Shown here: in pieces, positions 7,173 to 13,816 of the stretch | How positions within the stretch are numbered: position 1 is the first letter of the stretch | Layout of the letters: every line of letters starts with the position of its first letter | Assembly: GCA_963798275.1 (NCBI GenBank) | Contig: CAWCTB010000028.1 | Span: 1-22,248, forward strand | DNA from: CAWCTB01 sp963798275 | GTDB taxonomy: Bacteria; Acidobacteriota; Terriglobia; Terriglobales; Acidobacteriaceae | Direction of reading: 5' to 3' | Length of the DNA stretch: 22,248 bases | Notes under the pieces: model-generated | Seen by the model: the letters and a program-made list of their open reading frames with translations, nothing else | Told to the model about the DNA's origin: nothing | Databases searched by the model: none | Made by a program: the position numbers and the translations under genes

Positions 7173-8534
7173 GTGGCGCGCGATCGGGTGCTAGTGGTAG
7201 ACGACGATCCCATGATTCGTTTCGCGCTGCGCAACTTCCTGGAGGCTCATCGCATGGCCGTCACGGAAGCGGCGAGTTGCCACGAGGCGCGCCTTCAGTT
7301 GCAGCAGTCGCCCCCCGATGCCGTCCTCCTCGACTTCTCTCTGCCCGACGGCGACGGCCTTGAACTCCTGCAGTATTTCCGCGAATTCGATCCCGATATC
7401 CCCGTCATCATGCTGACCGGACAGGGCACCATCGAGACCGCTGTCCGCGCCATGTCCCAGGGCGCGCGCAATTTCCTCACCAAGCCAGTGCAGCTCGCTG
7501 CGCTCGAAGCGGTATTGCAGCGCGAACTCGAGAACCGGCGCTTGCTTCACCAGTCCCGGGCTGTCGCCTCGCGCCAGAATTGCGAACGCATGGATCCGTT
7601 CCTGGGCGCAAGCGCGGCGACTTGCGCTCTTCGGGAAATGGCCCGGCGGGTCGCCGGCAGCGAAAGCCCGGTGCTGATCAGCGGCGAGACCGGCTCCGGC
7701 AAAGGTGTGCTGGCCCATTGGCTGCACGCCCACAGCTCCCGCGCCGACGAAACCTTTCTCGACCTGAACTGTGCCGGGCTCACGCGCGAATTCCTCGAGA
7801 CCGAGCTGTTCGGCCACGAGAAGGGCGCTTTTACCGGCGCCATCCAGGCCAAGCCCGGCCTGCTCGAAGTCGCCGACCGGGGCAGTGTCTTCCTCGACGA
7901 GATCGGCGACATGGACCTGCAGGTCCAGCCCAAGGTGCTCAAAGTGCTGGAAACCCGCCAGTTTCGCCGTCTCGGCGCCATTCGCGACCGCACTGTCGAT
8001 GTTCGTCTGATCGCCGCTACCCATCGTGATCTGTTGCACATGGTGCGCGAGGGCCGCTTCCGTGAAGACCTGTACTATCGCCTCAACATCATCCCCCTCA
8101 AAGTCCCGCCTCTGCGGGAGCGCCTCGAGGACATCCCCGTGCTCGCCACCCATTTCCTCAACCACATCGCAAGACTTCGCGGCCGGGGCGAGATGCAATT
8201 GGATCCATCCGCGGTGGAATCTCTGCAGCGCTACTCCTGGCCGGGCAACCTGCGCGAACTCCACAACGTGCTGGAGCGCGCCGTGCTCATCGCCGAGCAC
8301 AATCCCCTCTCCATGCACGATCTTCAGTTCCAGAACCTCAGCAATCGGCCAGCTCCATCTTCAGCCTTGACCGCCGACGGCCTGACTCTCCAGCAAATGG
8401 AGCGCAGCTACATCCAGATTGTTCTACAGGAAGAGTGTGGATCGATGGACCGCGCGGCGCGGCGACTCGGCATCGCCCGCAGTTCGCTCTACAACAAGGT
8501 GAAGCGCCTGGGCGTCATGCGCGGCAACTGCTGA
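7173..8534 (+). CDS. NtrC-family sigma-54-dependent response regulator
   Basis: This 453-residue protein starts at GTG 7173, because the receiver domain begins immediately ('VLVVDDDPM'). Receiver domain: acidic pocket D10-D12, phospho-acceptor D54 in 'LLDFSLPDG', T82 and K104 ('TKP'). Central AAA+ domain: Walker A 'GETGSGKG' (171-178), the sigma-54-contacting loop 'GAFTGA' (218-223), Walker B 'VFLDE' (239-243), and 'LYYRLNIIPLKVPPLRER'. The C-terminal Fis-type helix-turn-helix is 'RAARRLGIARSSLYNKVKRLG'. All parts needed to hydrolyse ATP and open sigma-54 promoters are intact. It is the cognate partner of the kinase encoded just upstream. I found no clear GG-N10-GC sigma-54 promoter in the window, so its targets are probably elsewhere. 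Confidence 0.94.
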   Translation: MARDRVLVVDDDPMIRFALRNFLEAHRMAVTEAASCHEARLQLQQSPPDAVLLDFSLPDGDGLELLQYFREFDPDIPVIMLTGQGTIETAVRAMSQGARNFLTKPVQLAALEAVLQRELENRRLLHQSRAVASRQNCERMDPFLGASAATCALREMARRVAGSESPVLISGETGSGKGVLAHWLHAHSSRADETFLDLNCAGLTREFLETELFGHEKGAFTGAIQAKPGLLEVADRGSVFLDEIGDMDLQVQPKVLKVLETRQFRRLGAIRDRTVDVRLIAATHRDLLHMVREGRFREDLYYRLNIIPLKVPPLRERLEDIPVLATHFLNHIARLRGRGEMQLDPSAVESLQRYSWPGNLRELHNVLERAVLIAEHNPLSMHDLQFQNLSNRPAPSSALTADGLTLQQMERSYIQIVLQEECGSMDRAARRLGIARSSLYNKVKRLGVMRGNC

Positions 8535-8850
8535 CTGTTTCTGAAACTTCGTCAAGGAAGATCTGCGCCCCGAGACCGCAAAAAAGAAGGGCGGAATTCT
8601 GAACGGAAGCGCAGCGCCCAGTTGCACATCCGAAAGACCGTAAGGTCCAGAATTCCGCCAACCGATAAACTCTTCACAACCTGGGAACCGGCAGGCTCTA
8701 CGCCTCGCCCCGGGTCCCTTCCCTAACGCCGCATCACGCAGCGCGTATCCCAGTACCAGCTATTTTGTCATTCGCAACTGCCATCGCGAATACCTCTTTC
8801 ATGTAACTGGCATACCACTTCGGTCGTATGCATCTTTGGCCGACGCGTGC
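8535..8850. other. Convergent intergenic interval with structured element
   Basis: This interval lies between the plus-strand response regulator and the minus-strand cyclic-nucleotide-domain gene. It holds the stem-loop structure at 8590-8659 and otherwise nothing I can support as coding. No helix-turn-helix coding remnant was found in the minus-strand frames. Confidence 0.4.
8576..8659 (-). terminator. Branched (three-way-junction) hairpin with U tract, terminator-like
   Basis: GGCGGAATTCTG (8590-8601) pairs perfectly with CAGAATTCCGCC (8648-8659), a 12-bp stem. Inside it are two further helices: GACC-GTAA-GGTC (8636-8647) and CGGA/TCCG (8604-8632). The latter can be extended on the minus strand by a GTGC/GCGC helix with one G-U pair. 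Read on the minus strand the outer stem is followed directly by CTTCTTTTTT (8589-8580), as in a Rho-independent terminator for the cyclic-nucleotide-domain gene that ends 190 nt upstream. On the plus strand the small hairpin has a GNRA-type loop. The 46-nt loop is unusually large and ordered for a terminator. Confidence 0.45.
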
Positions 8851-9306
8851 CTACTTCCCGATCTGGATTCGCTGCGAGCGCACATTCACTGCCGCCCGCT
8901 CCGCACACAGCGAGTTCATTTCCTGCCCCAGAAGCTGGATCACCTGCAGGCACAGATCGGGTCGGGTCCGCAGCAGTTCCTGAGCCGCGTCCGTGGGAAC
9001 GAACGTCAACTCGGAGCTTTCCACGGCTGTGACGGTATAGCAGCAGTGGTCGCAGCTCAACGTCGCCGACAGCCCGATAAACGCTCCCGGCTGCAGGCTG
9101 CGCAGGGCAATCGCGCTTCCGTCCTGCGGGGAAACAGACAGGCTGAGCAAGCCCGATTGCAGGAAATAGATTCCTTTCCCCGCCTCTCCTTCCTGCAGCA
9201 CGGCTTCTCCCGCGGAAAAACTCACCCGCGATCCAATCGATTCAAGCTGTCGAATCAGTTCCGAATGTAAGACTTCAGGGGCCCGATTGGGCGCGGCAAT
9301 CATCAT
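8851..9306 (-). CDS. Cyclic-nucleotide-binding-domain protein of the CRP/FNR type, lacking a helix-turn-helix
   Basis: This 151-residue product matches the effector half of CRP/FNR regulators: 'FSAGEAVLQEGEAGKGIYFLQSG' (beta-roll entry), 'LRSLQPGAFIGLSATLS', and the start of the long dimerisation helix ('LLRTRPDLCLQVIQLLGQEM'). It then stops at TAG 8851-8853, just where the C-terminal DNA-binding domain should begin; intact family members are about 220-240 residues. I found no winged-helix remnant downstream. The phosphate-binding cassette normally carries Glu and an Arg-Ser/Thr-Ala. Here that position reads 'CDHCCYTVTA', so cAMP binding is doubtful and a Cys/His-based cue is possible. It may act as a dimerisation partner or ligand sink, or be a 3'-truncated relic. 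The upstream CRP-type site implies regulation by another family member. The first of two adjacent ATGs is used. Confidence 0.75.
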   Translation of the reverse strand: MMIAAPNRAPEVLHSELIRQLESIGSRVSFSAGEAVLQEGEAGKGIYFLQSGLLSLSVSPQDGSAIALRSLQPGAFIGLSATLSCDHCCYTVTAVESSELTFVPTDAAQELLRTRPDLCLQVIQLLGQEMNSLCAERAAVNVRSQRIQIGK

Positions 9307-9369
9307 GAGTCCGTAATTCCGGGGTTGGTCATCCCGAGGTTCTAATCCCGCGTTTCCAGGATGGCATCC

Positions 9370-9413
9370 GTTGTACCCCGGTTGGCAAACATTCTCTTGT
9401 GACCCTCATCACA
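9370..9413 (-). promoter_or_regulatory. CRP/FNR-family operator with -10 upstream of the cyclic-nucleotide-domain gene
   Basis: TGTGACCCTCATCACA (9398-9413, plus strand) is a perfect TGTGA-N6-TCACA palindrome. On the minus strand it is followed after exactly 22 nt by TACAAC (9375-9370), 4/6 to the -10 consensus and matching the spacing and form of the site at 5607-5650. It lies 91 nt upstream of the minus-strand start codon. On the other side TGTGA recurs at 9420-9424, giving three half-sites at 11-nt steps. Confidence 0.62.
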
Positions 9414-9493
9414 CTCCGGTGTGATGAAACCGCGCCCATGGCTCGCCATCCCGGCGATCGGGTAGGAGGCAGGGTCACCCCTGCCGTCCTCCC

Positions 9494-9530
9494 ACACCAC
9501 CGGACGTGCGGTTCCGCATCCGGCGGTTCA
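9494..9530 (-). ncRNA. Group II intron domain V catalytic hairpin
   Basis: On the minus strand this segment reads AACCGCCGGATGCGG, a short AACCGC turn, then ACGTCCGGTGGTGT. It folds into the two-helix, bulged hairpin of domain V with a CGC-type catalytic triad in the 5' strand. It overlaps the stop codon of the intron-encoded protein, the usual arrangement. Confidence 0.65.
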
Positions 9531-10923
9531 GGAAGCAGGCGAGAGGCGCTGCTGCGTTTCCCGCAGCGAAACCAGCCCCATTTGGTCGAACCGAGACTGC
9601 GGATAGGCTGCGTTCATGTGCGAGGCACCGCTGTTCCACCATGGGCCGCGCCCATGGGTGGCCGATGGCCACGCCCGCACTTTCCCCAACCCCGCCCGCA
9701 TCAGGTTCGTTGCCCGGGTGTAGACGTGCTTCCATTGCCGCCATAGTAGAGCCCGTAGTTTGCGCCTGATCCAACCATCAAGGTCTTCCAGCACGCCTTT
9801 GACCGCGGTGAGCCGGAAGTACGCAACCCAACCCCGAAGGATGGGATTGAGCCGCTCGATTGCTTGTTTCAGGCCTCCGCCACGCGCCTCCCGTAACGTC
9901 TTGCGGATTTTCTCCGCCAGCCGCTCACGGCTTGGTTGCGCGATCTTCAGCTTCGGTTTCTTGTGCCACGTCATGCTGTAGCCAAGGAACTTCCGCTCCC
10001 ACGGTCGCGCCACTGCGCTTTTGGATGCGTTGACCTTCAACTTCAGCCTCCGCTCCAGAAACGCCGTGACCGCTTGCATCACCCGCTCTCCTGCCCGCTT
10101 GCTGCCGACATAGATGTTGCCGTCGTCCGCATAACGGCAGAAGCTAAGCCCGCGCCGCTCCAGTTCACGATCCAGATCGTCCCGCAGGATATTCGACAAC
10201 AGCGGAGACAGCGGTCCGCCTTGCGGTGTGCCCTCCGTCCGCATGCTCGTTACCCCGCCTTCCATCAGTCCCGCTTCCAGATAGCGCCGGATCAGCTTCA
10301 ACACCCGTTCGTCCCCTCACCTTGCGCGCCACCCGTGCCATCAGCACGTCGTGGTTCACCCGGTCGAAGAACTTTTCCAGGTCAAGGTCAACGACCCATC
10401 GCTTGCCTTCCGCAACGTAACCTCGCACCATTTGCACGGCCTGGTGAGCATTGCGTCCGGGACCAAAGCCGTAACTCGACCGGGAAAACTCCGGATCGAA
10501 CAGCGGTTGCATTACCTGCTTGAGCGCCTGTTGAATCAGACGATCCAACACCCTCGGGATGCCCAGGGTGCGTACCCCGCCTTGCGGCTTCGGTATCTCC
10601 ACCTTGCGCACCGCCGTCGGCCTATAATCGCCCGCCAACCGTGCCTGTCTTACGCTCGGCCAGTGCGCCTGGAGCCAAGGCTTGAACTCGGCCACCGTCA
10701 GTCTATCGACTCCCGGCGCCCCTTCGTTCTTCACCACTCGCTCGTAGGCACACAGCATGTTGCTGCGTTCCACTGCGGCTTCCATCAGCCGCAGCGCCTC
10801 CGGTTTCGTTCGCCCAACAGCCGCCGTGCCAGCCTCAGCACCAGAACCGGCCCCGGACAGGTTCCGCCTATCCGCCTCCGCCCTGGCCATACTCGCGTAT
10901 GCTTCTGCTTCTTTGGCTCGCAT
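9528..10923 (-). pseudogene. ltrA: Group II intron reverse transcriptase/maturase, split by one frameshift
   Basis: The N-terminal part (ATG 10921-10923, 'MRAKEAEAYASMARAEA') carries RT blocks 'NEGAPGVDRLTV', 'RPTAVRKVEIPKPQGGVRTLGIPRVLDRLIQQAL' and 'WVVDLDLEKFFDRVNHD'. The frame is then lost at a run of four C (10313-10316, G on the coding strand). Removing one base restores 'VRDERVLKLIRRYLEAGLMEGG' and continues in the next frame with 'GTPQGGPLSPLLSN', the catalytic 'RYADD', and the maturase (GIIM/domain X) 'GWVAYFRLTAVKGVLEDLDGWIRRKLR' to the stop at 9528. No HNH endonuclease follows. All catalytic residues I can see are intact, so either the element is recently inactivated or the frameshift is a homopolymer sequencing error. 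A longer in-frame start at 11079 runs into intron RNA and is less likely. Confidence 0.88.
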
Positions 10924-11333
10924 CGAGGTCTGCTGTCCTACTCCCCTGTTTCCTGTTCGGCCCTTCGCCCCTTGCTGGCGGCTACTATGGCCTCGGCTGA
11001 CTTCTGGCGATTCATCCCAACGTCTTTCGACGCCGGTAGCCCAAAGGCAAACCACCAGATCTCCCCGGGTATGGCGCACTCACCTTCACGCTTATGCCTG
11101 TCGGATCTACGTCACGGCCTTCCGTGCAAGTACTGGGCTTTGCGTCTATGCGCCCGCTCACCCCACCGTGCCGCCTCTATCCGGTTCCTGTTCGTCAGGC
11201 CAGCGCTTTGCCTACGGCTTCCTCCAGATTCCGCCTCGCGACGGACACCCTTGCCGTTCAGCTAACCCTTCCCCTTGCCGGGTGTGTAGAGGACTTTCAC
11301 CTCCAAGTAAGTGCGCCCTGCCGGGCGCACACA

Positions 11334-11362
11334 CAAAAAGCCGGCGCAGCAGGTTGCGCCGG
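11334..11362 (-). terminator. Rho-independent terminator of the GH3 gene
   Basis: On the minus strand CCGGCGCA-ACCTGC-TGCGCCGG is an 8-bp GC-rich stem followed by CTTTTTG, starting 29 nt after the GH3 stop codon. The group II intron begins 4 nt past the T tract. Confidence 0.85.
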
Positions 11363-11391
11363 GCCTTGCATCGAGTCGAGTTGCCATCGAA

Positions 11392-13596
11392 CTACTGCAG
11401 ATTGACCTTTTCGTTCAGTGGCAGGTCCTGCGACGATCCGCCGACCATGAAGCCGTAGCTGCCGGGAACCAGCTTCCAGGCGTTGGCGGAGTCATCGAAG
11501 ATCGAAAGGTACTTGGAGTCGATGCTCAGCGTCACTTCCCTGCTCTCGCCGGGATTGAGCTCGACCTTAGTAAAGGCCACCAGACGCTTCGGCGGTTCGC
11601 CGGCGCTCGCGGGGAGCGCGGCGTAAACCTGAGCGATCTCCGAGCCAGCGCGGCCGCCGGTGTTCTTCACTGTGAAGCTAACCGCAGTCTGCTGGCCGGG
11701 CGTTACCTTCAGGTCCGAGTAGGCATACGTCGTATACGACAGCCCGTAACCGAAGGGGAACAGCACTGGCTTCTTCTCCGCGTCATACCACTTATAGCCA
11801 ACCTTGAGGCCTTCGTCGTAGTGAACATCGAAGGTGGGCTTGGTGAGCACGGCTCCGGTCTCGGGACCGCGGTTGCGCTGCGGCGGCTGCACCACGGTAG
11901 TGTGCGGCAGGTCAGCAACGCTGAGGGGGAAGGTCATGGCCAGCTTGGCGCTGGGATTGACGTCGCCGAAGAGAATGTTGGCCACGGCATCGGCCCCCTT
12001 GCTGCCGGCGAACCAGGCTTCGAGTACGCCGCTCACCTTGTCGATCCAAGGCATGGTGACGGCAGTTCCAGTCTCCAGCACAACGATGGTCTTGGGATTC
12101 GCCGCGGCCACCGCTTCGATCAGCGCATCCTGGTTGTCGGGAAGCGAGAGGTTAGGCAGGTCCATGCCTTCGCTGGTCCACTGATGCGCGAAGACGATGG
12201 CGACATCGGACTTCTTGGCCAGCGCGGCGGCCGACGCCGGGTCCTGGCCCGAGTCGAACTGCACGTCAACCCCCGTGGCTTTCGCCTTGACCGCTTTCAG
12301 CGGCGAAGTGGGGAACCAGACATGCTCCTGCCATTTGGCGGGCGGGCCGGGAGGATCGACCTGCGCAGAGCCGCCGCCCGAGATCATGCCGAAGTCGGCC
12401 TTGGTCCCGATGATGGCGATGGAGCGCAGCTTGGCGGCATCGAGCGGCAACGTGCCGTTCGCGTTCTTGAGCAGGACGGTGCTCTGCTCGGCCAACTTGC
12501 GCGCAACCGCAAAGCCGGCTTCAGGATCGATGACGGCCTTCTGCGTGGGATGGTCGACGATGCCGCTGGCGAACTCGGAGCGCAACATGCGGTGGACGTG
12601 GTCGTCGAGCTCAGCCATCGAGACCTGGCCCGACTGTACCGCCTGCTTGAGCTTCGGACCGAAAAAGTCAGCGAGCGGCTCTTCGTTGTCGAGCCCGGCA
12701 TGGGAGGCTTTCACCGTGCTGTGCGTGCCGCCCCAGTCGGAGACCACGAATCCGGGGAATTTCCACTCCTGCTTCAACACGTCGGTGAGCAGATACTTGT
12801 TCTCGCAGGCGAAGTCGCCGTTCACCGCGTTGTAGGAACACATCACCGCGCCGGGATGGCCGATGGAGATACCAATTTCGAAAGCCAGCAAGTCGGTTTC
12901 GCGCAGGGCACGTTTGCCGATGATGGCGTTGACTTCGTTGCGTCCGCTCTCCTGGTCGTTGACGGCATAGTGCTTGATGTCGCCGATCACGAACTGGCCC
13001 TGCTCGCACTTGATGCGGTTGCCGACCAGGGTCCCGGCAAGGATGGGATCTTCGCCGAGATACTCGAAGGTACGGCCATTGCGCGGCTCGCGGGTAATAT
13101 TAGTACCGCCGCCCAGCGTCATGTTATAGCCTTGCGCGCGTAGTTCTCGGCCGATGAGGGATCCATAGTCGCAGGCAGCCTGCGGGTCCCAACTCGACGC
13201 CGAGGCCAGGGGCGAGGGCAGCGCGGTGGAGTAGCGGCCGTTTTCAGCGCTGGCGCGTACACCGTAGGCAGCGTCGCTCATCTGGATGATGGGGATGCCA
13301 AGGCGCGGAACGCCGAGGACGAAGCCGGCGCCGCCGTTGCCCAGATAGTAGTTGGGCCATTGACCTCCGGGCCAGCCCGGCATGCTGTTGCCATGCAATA
13401 GATCGATTTTTTCGTCGAGCGTCATTTGTTTGAGCACCAGGTCAGCGCGCTCATCGGGTGACAGGCTGGTATTCATCCACGGCCGGTCCGGCTGTTTCCC
13501 GGCGCCAGGTTGATGGGCGTGTTGGGCAAAGGCGGGAGTGAAGATGACAGAGAGAGCGAGAGTGCTGAGCAGAATGAACAGACGGCATCGCGTCAT
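11392..13596 (-). CDS. Secreted glycoside hydrolase family 3 (beta-glucosidase type)
   Basis: The start at 13594-13596 is preferred because it begins a good signal peptide ('MTRCRLFILLSTLALSVIF...AFA', cleavage before Gln-His), giving 734 residues; the longer frame adds an implausible N-terminus. Domains: GH3 N-terminal barrel ('LVLKQMTLDEKIDLLHG', 'GVPRLGIPIIQMSDAAYGVR', 'IKHYAVNDQESGRN'), with catalytic nucleophile Asp287 in 'FVVSDWGGTHS'; GH3 C-terminal sandwich ('STVLLKNANGTLPLD', 'VVLETGTAVTMPWID'); and a C-terminal fibronectin-III-like domain ('VSFTVKNTGGRAGSEIAQVY'). These enzymes release terminal beta-linked sugars from oligosaccharides or glycosides, here in the periplasm or outside. 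Exact sugar specificity cannot be read from the sequence. It is divergent from zwf with a 220-nt shared upstream region, and ends at a clear terminator. Confidence 0.93.
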   Translation of the reverse strand: MTRCRLFILLSTLALSVIFTPAFAQHAHQPGAGKQPDRPWMNTSLSPDERADLVLKQMTLDEKIDLLHGNSMPGWPGGQWPNYYLGNGGAGFVLGVPRLGIPIIQMSDAAYGVRASAENGRYSTALPSPLASASSWDPQAACDYGSLIGRELRAQGYNMTLGGGTNITREPRNGRTFEYLGEDPILAGTLVGNRIKCEQGQFVIGDIKHYAVNDQESGRNEVNAIIGKRALRETDLLAFEIGISIGHPGAVMCSYNAVNGDFACENKYLLTDVLKQEWKFPGFVVSDWGGTHSTVKASHAGLDNEEPLADFFGPKLKQAVQSGQVSMAELDDHVHRMLRSEFASGIVDHPTQKAVIDPEAGFAVARKLAEQSTVLLKNANGTLPLDAAKLRSIAIIGTKADFGMISGGGSAQVDPPGPPAKWQEHVWFPTSPLKAVKAKATGVDVQFDSGQDPASAAALAKKSDVAIVFAHQWTSEGMDLPNLSLPDNQDALIEAVAAANPKTIVVLETGTAVTMPWIDKVSGVLEAWFAGSKGADAVANILFGDVNPSAKLAMTFPLSVADLPHTTVVQPPQRNRGPETGAVLTKPTFDVHYDEGLKVGYKWYDAEKKPVLFPFGYGLSYTTYAYSDLKVTPGQQTAVSFTVKNTGGRAGSEIAQVYAALPASAGEPPKRLVAFTKVELNPGESREVTLSIDSKYLSIFDDSANAWKLVPGSYGFMVGGSSQDLPLNEKVNLQ

Positions 13597-13816
13597 TGAT
13601 CTAGACCACCCTGAGTCAAATTTACGCCCACCATCATACAGATATGGGGCGTTGAGCGAGCGAGCAAGGATATAGGGCGGTGACACTTCCCAGTTGAGTC
13701 TTGTCGGGATCGTGCCGTTGCCGCCGGCGCGGAGCGAGGAGTACCATGCTCACACTTCGCCGGTCTAGCTTTATTGAATTTCGTGGGCGCGGGCCCGCTG
13801 GAGCAGGAGCCAACGA

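Larger units (their letters stand above)
9457..11330 (-). mobile_element. Group II intron (IIC-like), inserted behind a Rho-independent terminator
   Basis: On the minus strand the element starts near GTGCGCCCGG (11330 downward) and ends near CTACCCGAT (9457), about 1.87 kb. The 5' RNA shows the family landmarks 'GGTGAAAGTCC' and 'GGGTTAGC'. A domain V-like hairpin (9494-9530, 'CCGCCGGATGCGG...CCGCAC...CCGGTGG') begins directly at the stop of the encoded reverse transcriptase. A domain VI-like stem, GGCAGGG-GTGA-CCCTGCC, follows. The 5' exon is the hairpin plus T tract at 11334-11362 that terminates the GH3 gene. Insertion just 3' of a terminator hairpin is the known target preference of group IIC introns. 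The reverse transcriptase lacks an endonuclease domain, also typical of IIC. The exact 5' base (11330, 11332 or 11334) is ambiguous because of a GTGTGTG run. Confidence 0.85.

Noticed and set aside
5922..8318. Two 375-residue minus-strand frames
   Set aside because: They are shadows of the histidine kinase and NtrC-type regulator on the opposite strand.
8590..8659. Hammerhead ribozyme resemblance on the plus strand (CTGA at the stem end, CCGAAA before a GACC/GGTC stem)
   Set aside because: The core needs CUGANGA and a U-H after stem III. Here the bases are CUGAACGGA and GGUC-C, and the CTG is fully paired in the 12-bp outer stem.
8535..9456. Sigma-54 promoter that the NtrC-type regulator might use locally
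   Set aside because: TGGCA-like matches near 8808 and 9381 do not have GC at the required 10-nt spacing after GG.
9399..11458. Several plus-strand frames across the intron
   Set aside because: They lie antisense to the reverse transcriptase or in intron RNA domains; none has a recognisable domain.
11311..13143. 610-residue open frame on the plus strand
   Set aside because: It is antisense to the GH3 gene and has no domain or start signal.
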